DNA of 22,730 nt, from NCBI GenBank assembly GCA_004151065.3, contig NWUY0300009961.1, positions 3,653-26,382 on the forward strand, written 5' to 3'. Source of the stretch: Larix sibirica. Taxonomy: Eukaryota > Streptophyta > Pinopsida > Pinales > Pinaceae. The position numbers and the translations under genes were made by a program. Under the pieces are notes generated by a model. That model was not told where the DNA came from and ran no database searches. It worked only from the letters and a program-made list of their open reading frames with translations. Positions 1 through 10,045 of the stretch are shown in pieces (positions within the stretch are counted from its first letter, which is position 1; every line of letters starts with the position of its first letter).

Positions 1-965
1 ATAAATATAACAACTCTCGCCCGAGAAAATATGTTGACTTTTGTCTCGGGTGAGAAACTGGAAATTAGAACAAAAAAAAGGAAAATTGTCACAAAATTGT
101 TTCCCAGCTTCGCGTTTTCACCCATAATCGTATCTAGGATGGGAATAAATGAGGTAGTATTGTTGAGCTTTGAGGATAGTTTCATCTTCGATTTGCAGAC
201 ATTCCAAAGCCACATCCTTAGCTACTATAGTGGGGAGAATGGATTTCAAGAACCAATTTAAAAAGATTTGATCATCGACCTTGATATTGCAAAGACTCCT
301 TTGTTGTCGCCACTCATGGATATAGTCAGTGATATGGGTGGACGAATTTTGACGACATGACAGAAGGATCTCTATTCCCTCATCTTAATGGACATGTAAA
401 TGAAAAAATGTGAGGAAAGTGGAAGCTAGGGACACAAAATTCGGATGTATCCCAGATGGTTACTTGATATACCACTTAGCGTCCACTCCAGTCAGAATCT
501 TCTCAAACAAATACAGATGAATGGAATGATCAACGATGCTATTAGAGGAGCACCATAAATGAAAGACATGATATGGTTCTAGGGATCCTCGCTTGCCTTT
601 CTTAGGGATTTCAAAGGGTAACTTGGTTGGAATATGAGGCCACATAGGGTCATATCTAATAGGATAATTGTTCAGTCTCTCCAAATCAGGAAGATTAAGA
701 CTGACCATGAAGGGGAGGCTGCAGCAGGCATAGTTGTAGAGGAGGCTGCTCCACCAACATTTTGGTACAGAGTTCCCACTGACGAGTTGGTTGGGGTTAC
801 CCCCACTAGCAGGACCTCTACCAGAGGTAAGCATAGAACTAGACATATTGGATGATGGATTACCAAATGGACCAACTGTGCTAGAAGAGGATGGTGATCT
901 GGGTTGTCAAGCGCCTGAATCTTAGGATTTTGAAGGGGAAGCGAGAAGGGATGAAGGTTGTTTAG
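1..965 (-). pseudogene. gag: Decayed Ty3/gypsy gag (capsid) gene, runs off left edge
   Basis: Read on the minus strand, one frame persists from about 965 down to the window edge, interrupted by stops (for example at 922-924, 907-909, 460-462 and 118-120). It starts with a Ser/Pro/Gly-rich N-terminus (GPFGNPSSNMSSS, SGRGPASGGNPNQ). The retrotransposon gag core follows: PTKLPFEIPK, then FHLWCSSNSIVDHSI, then LTGVDAKWY (near 470-490), and after the stop at 460, HITDYIHEWRQQRSLC and WFLKSILPTIVAKDVA. The order and spacing match plant Ty3/gypsy gag capsid proteins known from experience. The longest uninterrupted piece is 460-846. No zinc knuckle, protease or polymerase is visible; these would lie left of the window. 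Family assignment is confident, lineage less so. With its stops it cannot make a full Gag protein. Confidence 0.85.
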
Positions 966-2736
966 TTATCACACACTGAGGTGGACTAATTATCCATCCA
1001 TAAATCCCATAAAGGGTGGGTGTCCTCGATGTCTACGAGACTGACTTGGGAGCAATGATGGCACGAATAAGACTACTAATCGAAGAAGATATATCTGAAA
1101 TACGATTAATGAAATAAACACCCAAATCAACAATACTAACTCTATAGGATGTTAAATTAATAACTAGTGGAATCTAGGTGAAACAAGGGATCTAATCTAA
1201 GAAAAAATTAAATATAAAAGAAATGAACACCTTAGAAAAGTAAAGACTCACTAGTCCTACAAGGAGAACTACCAAAAATATAATGATGTGAAAAAAAAAC
1301 TCTCAAATATTCCTCAAACAGATGGCGACCAAATCCTTGTCCATAAAGAAGTAGAAATCCGAACAAGGGCCTTTCCAAAACTAAATTGGATGGGGTCTTA
1401 ATCCCACTAGGTAAGTGAGTGAAGCTATGAATGGGACAATTATAGATAAGATCATTGGGAGCAAATCTAGTTGACCTATTTCTATCCGCTCTAGGTGCCC
1501 TCCCACCTGTGAGCACCACATCTGGGTAAGATTCCTAATAGAATGGATACTAAGATACCTTTTTCACAGACACGTCCAACATGTTTCCTACAAATTCGGA
1601 TAAATTATACGATTTGGATGATCGTCGATAGTAAAAGGGAAAGGTGCCCCAATCAACCCTTGATTTTCGGTCTTGACATGTACCACCGTGAAAGGATGGG
1701 CATGTCGATAAACTACCCTTAACCATGTCTGTTACAAGAGGATTTTAGCTGCCTAAAATTCAACCATTATGTCTTAGACGTATCATGACTAGGGGGGATT
1801 ATTTGGATACATATCCCCAAAGTCTTAACTACAATATTGTTTTAGCTCTCAAGTTAGTGAATTTAATGTGTTATATTAAAGGTTACTTTTAAGGCTCCAC
1901 TTGGGTTCATAAACCAAGTGACGCTTCATTTAGGTTGTGAGAGTGTGTGCACAAGTGGTGTGTACAACAAGTAAAGGAAATTGCAAGAAATTGTAAATGC
2001 TCGTAAATAAATGTAGTGTAAAGAAAGACATGATAATATTCAATACTAGAAACTAATAATGCTCTTTCTTGAAACAAAATCTATCCTTTCTCTATGATGT
2101 AATGGACCACTACCAAAAAGAAAACAACAATATCAAGCACACATGAAAAATGGATAGCTAACTAGTAATGAACTTGTAAAGAAGAAGAAAAAATGGCTCT
2201 CATTCCAATAATGCAAAATTGTTTAAGTAAATCCAAACAATGAACTAAAACTTTGATTCATAAATCAACTTGTTGAAACTGAAATGAAAGATGAAAAGTA
2301 ATTCAAAGTAGATCCCTAAAGACACTAGATACTTAGATATGTCAATATTTTCTCCACCTACTTCGTCTACAAGGAAGCACAAAGTAACTAATACAACCAG
2401 CAACATGCCACCAACAAAAAAATGAAACTAGATGCATGCCCGAAATAGAAAATCGAATCAAACGGAAAAAGAGAGAAACCATAAGTGGCTATATTTCATT
2501 GAAAAAACACAGTTTTTTTAACAGGTCGCACTTTTTTTTGGGGGGGGGGATTCATGACCTTAGGTCGCTGATTTATGAGAAAAACCTGGAACTTGGTCCC
2601 AAAATAAGGAAAAAAAGATGATTACCAGCAAATAGAGGACAACAAACAAGAAAGCACAACCAAATACTACCCTAAACACCTAAAAATGAGTATGGAAATA
2701 GTGGTTGAAACACAACAAAGGATGGACAATGGATCC
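966..2736 (-). mobile_element. Leader / 5' internal region of the minus-strand gypsy element
   Basis: This stretch lies between the primer binding site and gag. It holds no domain I recognise. One minus-strand open frame at 1232-1519 (95 codons, beginning MVLTGGRAPRADRNRS) sits inside it. Elements of the Tat/Ogre group carry an extra ORF of unknown function between the primer binding site and gag, so this could be its remnant; that is inference from position alone. A T8-G10 homopolymer run lies at 2532-2549. Most of the rest is AT-rich with frequent stops on both strands. Confidence 0.45.
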
Positions 2737-2755
2737 ATCCCCAGTGGAGTTGCCA
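2737..2755 (-). promoter_or_regulatory. Primer binding site, tRNA-Arg type
   Basis: The minus strand reads TGGCAACTCCACTGGGGAT. From memory, the complement of the 3' end of plant tRNA-Arg(ACG) is TGGCGACTCCACTGGGGAT or a close variant, so only one or two positions differ. It starts with the obligatory TGG that pairs with the tRNA CCA end. It lies between an LTR-like block with a TATA box (higher coordinates) and the leader and gag (lower coordinates), exactly where a minus-strand LTR element should have it. A short AGAGATT spacer separates it from a terminal-looking ACACA. Confidence 0.7.
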
Positions 2756-2762
2756 AATCTCT

Positions 2763-3500
2763 TGTGTATGATTTCTCAACACAAGTGAAAAAAACACCTA
2801 CCAAGGGGTTGTGCAATCCTTGGTAACAGATCAGAATATAAAATAAATTAAATATAATCTAAAAACATTCACTCTCAAACATTTATGCAAACACAAATAA
2901 AAAAACTAGCCATTAAAAGAAGGTGCACCATGTAAAAAAATGTGATTTTATTTTACATAAAGAATAAAGTGATACACACACCTTGGTACCATCTGTTGGA
3001 GGCGAAATGCCTTCACAGTTGATCCAAGGGAAGGTTCATTTGTATCCTTTGCAGCCCCAATCTCTAGCCAAGCATCAAGTGGGAATCCACTTGATGGTGA
3101 AAGTTGAAAGGATGATGTGGCTTTCTTCTCTCTCTAGCGAAATTCCGACAACATGACAATGCTTTTGCATACGGAGGAATGGATATGAAATGGTAACCAT
3201 GAGGGCTTCTTTTATAGGCACAAGAGTCATAAAAAATGAGATCTAGATCCAATGTGCATGCTTTCCATTCCATTAATTGCTTAGTAGAGAGTTTAGGGTT
3301 TTGGAGGCTCAAATTAGTTGTTAATTTCAACCATGTCAATTGTATGTGTCAAATTTTAGCCACTACTTCCCTTGGGGAAGCATAAAATGATGAATGCTAA
3401 CCGAAAATATGTTTTCCATACCAAGTCGTGGGTTTTTAGGCAAAAGGTGTGCTCATGGTCGTGCTTTTTGAAGGAAAAAGTGTGATCCTTTGGTTATTGT
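2763..3500 (-). mobile_element. 5' LTR of the minus-strand gypsy element (outer edge unsure)
   Basis: The inner end is set by the primer binding site: the minus strand ends ...CATACACA seven bases before it. Inside, a strong TATA box (3209-3217) would place the transcript start near 3185 and make about 420 bases of R-U5. An A/T-rich AATAAA-like stretch lies near 2950. The outer TG end cannot be fixed because no second LTR is in the window; it should fall between about 3300 and 3550, before the LINE. The minus-strand open frame at 3064-3339 crosses the TATA box and is taken as chance. Confidence 0.5.
3209..3217 (-). promoter_or_regulatory. TATA box of the LTR promoter
   Basis: The minus strand reads CTATAAAAG, a near-perfect plant TATA box. 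It lies about 450 bases upstream of the primer binding site and points toward gag. Confidence 0.55.
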
Positions 3501-3639
3501 CAATTTTTGGGTTTGACTTTTAGTTTTTTTTGTCATTTTTCCATTTCCTCAAGTCATATGGATGAAATGAGGTGGAGATGGTACAAATTATACCAGTAAT
3601 GATCCTCAATGGTGGTGAAACTCATGACAAGGTAAGTGA

Positions 3640-4823
3640 GCAAATTTTGGCCATTAACACATTTCAATCTAAGATCGAAGTGGATAAGGTCTGTGCATGT
3701 CGATAGTATTGTTAGAGGTCTATATAAGATATGACAAAGAAGGTGCCGGTGACTATCTGGAGGTGAATAAACCCTAAATGAATGGTTGTAGAATTTATAG
3801 AGACTGATTATTATATATGGGCATTCTTTTAACATATTGACAAAAAGATGGATCAACATCTCTTCCCACTCTGAGAGGGATTTAGAGGATAGGAATTTCT
3901 TTAACAAATCTAGAAAATAAATTAGGAAAGACAACTAGGGTGGATAACTCGTACAAGAATAGTATGAAAAAAATTATTGCAAGACTCCAGTTGATACAAA
4001 CAAAATGGACTCACGAAGAGCATTGACATCATGATTGGAGGTGAGGTACACACATAATTGTTGGATTATACCAATATTCCCTTTCGATGTCTAAAATGTC
4101 ATCAACACAACCGTATTGTTATAGATTGTTTATGGCAACCCTCACCATTAAGCGGCCATAGGTGGACTTGCAACAAAATTTTGTAATCCTTGAGGTTCAA
4201 AAACCAATTGTTAGACTAGTTTTGAGAGAAAGCGAAATTACTATTGAGAAATCTCAAGGTCTCGAGGTTGATCTAGCGAAAGAGGGTATTCCATATGTTG
4301 TGGAGGTCGATTCAAGCTCTCTAGCACATAAGGAAGAGGCTATGGTCTTCTCAGAACAATATGATTGCACTCACTATCCAATGATCCAACTCTCATGGAG
4401 ATGAGAGGCGAGGAAAGCACAAAGTATGCTTTAATCATCTTTGTATCCATCATCAAATTGAATAAGTCTTACCCTCATTTTGATGCATGTAAATTTGTAG
4501 AAGATATCATCCCATTAAAAAATGGGGTACACTTGTCGAGGGCTTCAAAAATGACAAAAAGGGAAATCCTAATAGGAGAAAGGCTATCACCTCCACTTAT
4601 TATTTTCATTGGCATTTCAGTAGACTTGCCAACCTCTAGTAGTGATTGTAGCAAGGAAAATGATAGCTTGCCGAGGGAAGATGAGAACACTCCAAGGCAC
4701 GTTGTTAAACCCTTAAAATATAGTGGAAAGGGCAGATATCCTCTAAGATATAAAACATTGAATATAGTTTTTGAAGGGCCGATTTCTTGGGCCTTTGGAT
4801 TAGATAAACCACATGAACCCTAA
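3640..4823 (+). pseudogene. LINE ORF1 (RNA-binding gag-like protein) remnant
   Basis: ORF1 of plant LINEs encodes a nucleic-acid-binding protein with a CCHC knuckle. Fragments here include WINISSHSER (near 3847), then in another frame NKLGKTTRVDNSYKNSMKK (near 3915-3970), then DYTNIPFRCLKCHQHNRIV at the knuckle. Downstream, an open frame at 4162-4404 and an overlapping one at 4365-4823 carry a hydrophilic linker ending in KYSGKGRYPLRYKTLN and a stop at 4821-4823, just before the endonuclease. At least three frames are needed to read it, so it is dead. No distinct start codon can be chosen. Confidence 0.7.
4088..4129 (+). other. Degenerate CCHC zinc knuckle of LINE ORF1
   Basis: The residues are C at 4088-4090, C at 4097-4099 and C at 4127-4129, with spacing C-x2-C-x4-R-x4-C. 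The position that should be His (CAC/CAT) is CGT, Arg, at 4112-4114, so one of the four zinc ligands is missing. Confidence 0.7.
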
Positions 4824-4936
4824 ATCTACAAGAAGGAAATCATTTATGCAACATGCTCAAGAAAAGGTGGCTATAGAGGTATAAAAAAGTAAGTAGAGTT
4901 TAACCAACCTTGTAAGGAGGAGCTTTTATGATTGTC

Positions 4937-5645
4937 CTATTATTTAACTTTAGGAATGGACATCCTAAATAAGAGGTTAGCCTTGTCGAGCCTAAGTGAG
5001 AAAGAAGACATAGATAATTAAGCTTCAAGAGATGATGGGTGCTAGAGATATTTTGATTAGTTGTCTAAGGAAATTACTGAAGGATTGGAAATTTATTGTG
5101 GTGGACTCAATGGGGCTATCAAGTGGGTTAATTACTGGTGGAAGTCTTGCCTTTGTCTAACAAACTCTTTTGTTGTTTAATCAAGTATGTGCACGAAATT
5201 CATGAGTAAAGGACTTGGTAATCCTATTATTGTGATGAATGTGTACAACCCGTATGAGGGGAAGCAAATGTTCTTTGATAAATTGTTTGCTTTGCAGGTG
5301 ATAAGGGAAGGGAGGTTGGTTATAGATGGGGGTATTGATTTTACTCTAAATGGAAAAAATGTTTTGGGAGAGACAAATAGAGTTCGCAAAATGGCATCTT
5401 ATGTTGTTCATCATATCGAAGAAGCAAGGTTCATCATATCGAAGAAGCAAGGTTGACAGATGTGGAGCCAATCTCTCTGAAGCCCACATGGAGGAATAAC
5501 AAGAATGATTGAAATGGCGTATTAAAATGTCTTGGTAGATTCCTAGTATCTGATACCTTGCTATGGTGACTCGATAAATATAGGTCCTAGATTAAAGCAA
5601 GGAGTATCTCTTATCACAATCCTATCTCACTTGATATAGAACTTC
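4937..5645 (+). pseudogene. AP-endonuclease domain of the LINE
   Basis: This is the exonuclease/endonuclease/phosphatase-fold target nickase of LINEs. The metal-binding Glu of the LQET-type motif is kept (LQEMM, Glu codon 5029-5031). The GGD-like strand reads VIDGGIDFTLNG near 5323-5350. The terminal S-D-H catalytic motif reads S-Y-H-N-P-I (5609-5623), so the Asp is lost to TAT. A frameshift falls near 5180 and another is created by the 23-bp duplication at 5406-5451. Confidence 0.8.
5406..5451 (+). repeat. Exact 23-bp tandem duplication in the LINE endonuclease
   Basis: The unit at 5406-5428 (starting gttcatcatatcgaagaagc) is repeated without a mismatch at 5429-5451. Twenty-three is not a multiple of three, so it shifts the frame. 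Removing one copy joins HHIEEAR directly to LTDVEPISLKPTWRN, the expected LINE sequence, which shows the duplication is secondary. Confidence 0.9.
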
Positions 5646-6059
5646 GAGAAATAAAACCATATAGTCCTTTTAAGTTTAATTTAGGCTATCTAGATGAAGA
5701 GGAATTTAAGGATTGTGAAAGACTCCTGGATGTTTTATGACATAAATGCTAGATGCTTTACTAGTGAACAATTTGTTATCTCCTTGAAATTGGTAAAACA
5801 AAAGGTTTGTGGCATGGTCAATAGAGACACACAAGCTATATATAATGCAAATACATTTGGTACTTTCAATAGAGATGAGCTTAAATAGATTAAAGGACTT
5901 CAAAGCAAGAAATAAAAAATTGTTGTTAAAGAGAGAAGTTGAATGGTAGTTACTTGGCTTGAATTGGGCAACAAGAATATTAAATTTTTCATCAGTATGA
6001 AAATTACCAGAAAATTATCAACACAATATGGGATATGAAGAACAAGGATGATGAAATAG

Positions 6060-7480
6060 TTAGGGATTTTACCAGCGTAGCAACTTTAGGCATTAATCAT
6101 TTTGAAAAAGAAAGTAGCCAACGGGTACAAATATAGCTGAAATAGTCAAGATTGCTTCATATTTTCCTCGAAGGGTTTTAGAGGAGGATAATCATGACTT
6201 TTTGAGGTAGTCACAAATGATGAATTATTAATAGTGTTTTCTTCGTTTCAAATGATAAAATCCCAAGCCCCAATGGATGGACTATAAATCATTCCATGGG
6301 ATTCTTTGATCTACTAGAGAATGATTTGTTGAGGGTCATCAAGGAGGTTAGACAATTTGGTTAGGTTTTGGGCTCTCTCAACACAATCTTCATTTCACTT
6401 ATCCCGAAGGTTGACAAAGCACAATCCTTTGGTGATCTCAAATCAATTGTAATATTTAATTGTGTATATAAGATAATTTCCAAGGTAATATCGGTCCAAC
6501 TTAAAAAATCATTTCCTCTATTATTTCTCCATAGTAGTTTGGATCTCTCAAGGGGAGAATTATTCATGAAGCAATTGGATCAACACAAGAAGGCGTACAC
6601 TCTATAAGATAAAATAACCTACCTACTATGGTTTTGAAATTAGACCTTCCCGAAGTCTTTGGCAAAACCTGTTTGTTTTATCTTAGGCTATTGTTGATTC
6701 ATATTCAATTTAAAAATTTAGGTGATAAATTGAATCATGGGCTGTCATGTCTATTATTTTTGCAGACCTAATTAATTTGGTTGCTTCTTCATTCCTCGAG
6801 CCCACTAGAGTATTGCCTCACAGTTTCCCATTATGCCCTTACCTATTCCTATCAATCAAAGAGAGGTTGAGTAGATCCAATAGTTTTGTGGGTGAGGGAA
6901 GGAGATACCCAGAAATATTTCAACTATATTCTAAATCAAATGGAATGGAGGTTAATCTTGTAAATTCAACTATTAGCTATAACAGTGTGAGTGATGTGAT
7001 GAAACATAATTTAAGTCAATTTCTCCCATTCAAATTGAAATATCTTCAAAAGGGTTTAAAGTACTCGGGATTCATTCTCAAACCCAATGGATATAGTATA
7101 AAAGACTGGGGGTAGTTGATTAGCAAGATTGATAGACGAATTCATTTCTAGTGTAATTGATGGTTGTCAAGAGGAGGCAAACTAACATTAGTCGAGGCAG
7201 ATTTAGAAGTAATTCTGGTTTATTGGTAATTGCTAGCCTATATCAATAAGGGGGTATTGGAAACAATTAGAAAGATGTGTTATGATTTCTTGTGGAGGGG
7301 TAACAATAATAAGGTGGTATTCGTCTAGAAAAATGGCATCTTCTAACTAAGCCAAAAAATGAAGGGGGTTGGGGATTAAAGCAGATTTTCATGTTTGGAA
7401 AATCTATGGCTGCCAAGAGTCTCTAAAACCTGATCTCCAAAGAAAATTTACGGAGAATGATAGTTTAGAAGTTTCTAGCT
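6060..7480 (+). pseudogene. Reverse transcriptase domain of the LINE, catalytic motif C deleted
   Basis: The fingers/palm begin with DKIPSPNGWT (family SPGPDG, near 6257) and IFISLIPKVD (near 6390). Palm motif A is LKLDLPEVFGK, with its first Asp kept at 6643-6645. Motif B is degraded (RVLPHSFPLCPYLFL, family RGLRQGCPLSP, near 6795-6850). The text then runs from LFLSIKERLSRS straight to PEIFQLYSKSNGMEVN, skipping the stretch that should hold the FADD/FVDD catalytic motif. The thumb follows (YSGFILKPNGYSIKDW, then WLSRGGKLTLVEA and FLWRGNN near 7290). Confidence 0.8.
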
Positions 7481-7704
7481 CCTAACACTCTAATGGAATG
7501 GATTAGGAATCCTTGTAAAAGTTTAAAAAATGCATCCAATCAATGGAAACCTATGGTGTTAGCTTTTTTTATTACTGGAAACTACATAGCAGAAGTTTCT
7601 AGCTCACAACTCTCTGATGGAATGGATTAGGAATCTTTGCAAAAGTTTTAAAAATGCATCCAATCAATGGAAAGCTATGGTGTTAGCTTTTTTTATCACT
7701 GCAT
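7467..7704 (+). repeat. 124-bp tandem duplication inside LINE ORF2
   Basis: A unit starting agaagtttctagctc at 7467 recurs at 7591, a period of 124 bp. By eye roughly nine in ten positions agree over about 110 bp. Both copies encode the same LINE stretch (EWIRN..CKSFKNASNQWK). The two copies have diverged, so this duplication is older than the 23-bp one. 124 is not a multiple of three. Confidence 0.85.
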
Positions 7705-8089
7705 ACTGTAAGGTGCGAGAAGGAACCCAAGTAAGGATAGGATATTATGCTATTATAGGGTGTGGTAATTCTATCTTTCTCCCTGAAGAATTTATCCAAC
7801 ACTTACAAGTAAGAGGTTACTACACTGTAAACCACATCACTAAACAAGAGACTACTTAAATATGCCAACAAGGCTAGATGAGAGTTGAACAAGTCGAACT
7901 AGATGGTGATTATGTTGTCTGGAGTATCTATCTAGTAGATCTTAGGAATGGGCATGTAAGAATAAAATAGGAACAAGATGTCATCTGGAACAAGAACCAC
8001 ACAGTAGGTTTATACTCAACAAAGCTAGGATACAATGTATTAATGGGTTTGAAGGATCGAGAAAAATGCTGGTGGTGATCCAAGATTTA

Positions 8090-8410
8090 GAAAGTTTGAG
8101 CTCAATTGAAGAGTAAGGTTGTTATGTGGCGATCATTAATGAATAGGGTGCCTACTTGGAATTTACTTCAGGTTTTAAAAAACAAAAACATGCCATGGGT
8201 ATTTGTATGTTATGTCGATCTAAGGATGAAAATGTGTCTCATTTGTTTATGGTGTGTCACTTTGCTAAACAAATTTGTAAAGATAGAGGTCATTGGGTTG
8301 GCATTAATGAGGTCCAGCAAGGCGGTAATATAGAAGGTGGACTGCAAACCTGGTTTCAAATGCAGGAATTGAAGGAAGTTAGAGATATTCCTCTCATCAC
8401 TTTGTGGTGA
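8090..8410 (+). pseudogene. zf-RVT (zinc-binding) domain of the LINE
   Basis: The typical post-RT motif is readable: KVVMWRSLMNRVPTWN (family KxFLWRxxxNRxPTWD), then C-x2-C-x7-SHLFMVC around 8208-8250 (CMLCRSKDENVSHLFMVC). A frame change between these two pieces falls near 8155. The metal ligands are intact. Confidence 0.75.
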
Positions 8411-8559
8411 ATTTGGCTCGCCCACAATGCAAATTTGTTCAGTGTTAAAAATATTCAAACCTTTTAGGCTTTCTCACAAATTTGTGCCATCTCACAATTT
8501 TTCAGATAAAAAGAACAAAGCTCAACGAAACTAGTGAGATTTTGATTGATACAAGACTA

Positions 8560-8943
8560 TTACATGGGGCTTCTTTGATGGTGCATGCGAAGAGGTCAAG
8601 AACTCATGTGGCATCGAGGGGGGAACTTTATTTCAACAAAAACCACTACATCCATTTCAAAACCAATGTAGGAAGAGGCACAAATAATTCTGCTGAATTA
8701 TTGGCACTCCATTCTCTCTTGAAATTGGTTGTCAGTAAATGTATTTTACACCTACAATCCTTTGGAGACTCCTTGATGGTCATAAAATGGATGAATAATT
8801 ATAAGGCAATTCACTGTCTATCCTTGCAAGCACTAGCAAGACAACTCAAGACCAATTCCTGCATGTTCACAAAATCCTCTTTTGTTCATGTTTACAGAGA
8901 GTTGAATACCTTGGCAAATTCCTCATGGAAGGAAGGACTATAG
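8560..8943 (+). pseudogene. RNase H domain of the LINE, last catalytic Asp lost
   Basis: This degrades the RNA strand of RNA:DNA hybrids in LINEs that have it. The first Asp is in WGFFDGAC (8577-8579), the Glu in NNSAELLAL (8695-8697) and the second Asp in SFGDSLMVI (8767-8769). The C-terminal NTxADxLSK-type motif reads NTLANSSWK, with Asn (AAT, 8917-8919) in place of Asp. FDGA is in a different frame from the rest, so there is a frameshift near 8620. It ends at a stop at 8941-8943. The overall form is the plant-type RVT_3 family. Confidence 0.8.
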
Positions 8944-9561
8944 TTGGATTCAAGTTTTCTTCATCTATCAAAATTTTTGGATAAGAACATCTCTGCTCGT
9001 AGGATAGAATTATAGTTTTCTGAGTTTCTTTTTTATGCACAAAAAGATTAATGTTGATCTCTTTGCTCTCACTAAGCCTCAGATTTTTTTGGATCATTGT
9101 ATAACCTTCACAAATACAAACAGTATGGGCAATAATATCGGTGCACATCTAGAAAATTATTGGATGGAAAATTAGTTCGTTGTATTTTAGGGCCCTCATT
9201 TTTTCTGAAAAATAGTAGGACCCTCCCAAAAATAAGATAGACCATAACAATAGCAGTATGTGCTTGGGTTGGGTATGTGTGATTATGCCAATTATAGACG
9301 TTCTTGTAACTGAGTTGTCTATTTCTTTACATGTGTCCACCATGAGCCTTCTGTTCATTTTTTGCTTCTTGTAATTATTTCAGTTGGAAGGAAGAGATAT
9401 TTATGCAGGTGTTAGTTTTTTTGTGTATCCAAGCAGATGTTTATTTGGATTTTATTGTTATTTTAGTCTTTTAGAAGATGTAAATACTTTTGGTATATAT
9501 ATTTTTGCTTCTTTTTTGTGATGTAAATTTTTTTTTTTTAATGTATGAAGCATAAAAAAAA
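8944..9561 (+). other. LINE 3' UTR and A-rich tail
   Basis: This AT-rich non-coding stretch follows the RNase H stop. It ends in a T-rich run (about 9530-9540) and an A8 run (about 9554-9561), the likely poly(A) remnant. No convincing target-site duplication partner was found upstream of the element, so the end is approximate. Confidence 0.5.
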
Positions 9562-10045
9562 TCATTTGTTAGCACTATAAGCATCAATGTATCTTTTTGT
9601 ATGTGCATGCCCCCATTTGAAAGTAAGATCCAAAGTGAACCACAAAATCAGGTTAATGGGATTAAAAGATATGTCCAGTGACAAGGTACAATGGGGAAGA
9701 GAAGCAACTCCTCTAGGAAAACCTAAGCTAATGATTATTGTGAGACAAAACTATTTTTTTTATTAGGCCTATTGACGGTTTTGAGAGGAGCACTAACCAA
9801 CCCGCTGAGTGTATTATGAGGCCTATTGACGGTTTTGAGAGGAGCACAAACCAACCCGCTGAGGGTATAGTCAACCTTGGGGGAAGAAACCAGTGGTTTT
9901 TGCGTTTGCTGATTGTATGTGTTGTGTCCTCGCAAATTTGTAACGGCAAGTGCTTTCTGTAGTCTTGCCCTATGGGATAACTGAGCAGATTAATTCTATG
10001 ATTAAAGATTAAGTCTATGATTAAGTATAGTTTGGAAACATCTCA
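9562..10045. other. Gene-free spacer downstream of TAF13 with a 54-bp tandem repeat
   Basis: No coding homology is seen. The only structure is the 54-bp tandem duplication annotated separately. Confidence 0.5.
9765..9871. repeat. 54-bp tandem duplication
   Basis: Two nearly identical copies, beginning aggcctattgacggttttga at 9765 and at 9819, period 54. The differences are few (for example ctaacc/caaacc and agtgta/agggta). Because 54 is a multiple of three, a minus-strand frame shows a repeated 18-residue peptide (TLSGLV.APLKTVNRP). Two different minus-strand frames look open here simply because the repeat lacks stops. Confidence 0.9.

Larger units (their letters stand above)
4937..8943 (+). 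pseudogene. LINE ORF2 (endonuclease - reverse transcriptase - RNase H) remnant
   Basis: ORF2 would nick the target, prime and copy the LINE RNA. Domains in order are: endonuclease (NFRNGHPK / KRLALSSLSEKE / LQEMM, then KFIVVDSMGLSSGLITGG, VMNVYNPYEGKQ, LTDVEPISLKPTWRN); a spacer (PFKFNLGYLDEEEF, FVISLKLVKQKV); RT (DKIPSPNGWTINHSMGFFD, IFISLIPKVDKAQSFGDLKS, LKLDLPE, CPYLFL, LKYSGFILKPNGYS, LSRGGKLTLVEA, PKNEGGWGLKQIFMFGKS); zf-RVT; and RNase H ending in LYREL-type VYRELNTLANSSWKEGL and a stop at 8941-8943. More than ten stops or frameshifts break it. Catalytic losses are listed separately. Family assignment is confident; the exact start is not. Confidence 0.85.
3550..9561 (+). mobile_element. 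Nearly full-length, dead plant LINE (L1-type, with RNase H)
   Basis: Homology fragments lie in canonical non-LTR order on the plus strand: ORF1 with a zinc knuckle (about 3840-4129), a linker (4162-4823), AP-endonuclease (about 4937-5640), reverse transcriptase (about 6060-7480), zf-RVT (about 8090-8290), RNase H (about 8560-8943), and a 3' UTR ending in an A8 run at about 9554-9561. Each domain is broken by stops and frameshifts. The 5' end is approximate because no start or target-site duplication could be fixed; it abuts the gypsy LTR block. The element is about 6 kb, the usual size for plant L1-type LINEs. It probably inserted beside or into the gypsy copy, but the order of events cannot be read here. 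Confidence 0.85.

Noticed and set aside
634-875. Short open frames on both strands overlapping the left gag
   Set aside because: They are shadows of the minus-strand gag frame, which has the recognisable FHLWCSSNS and AKWY text.
3554-3934. 126-codon minus-strand open frame
   Set aside because: It is antisense to LINE ORF1 remnants readable on the plus strand and shows no family motif.
9728-9949. Two overlapping minus-strand open frames with repeated peptides
   Set aside because: Both arise from the same 54-bp tandem repeat read in two frames; there is no start context or homology.
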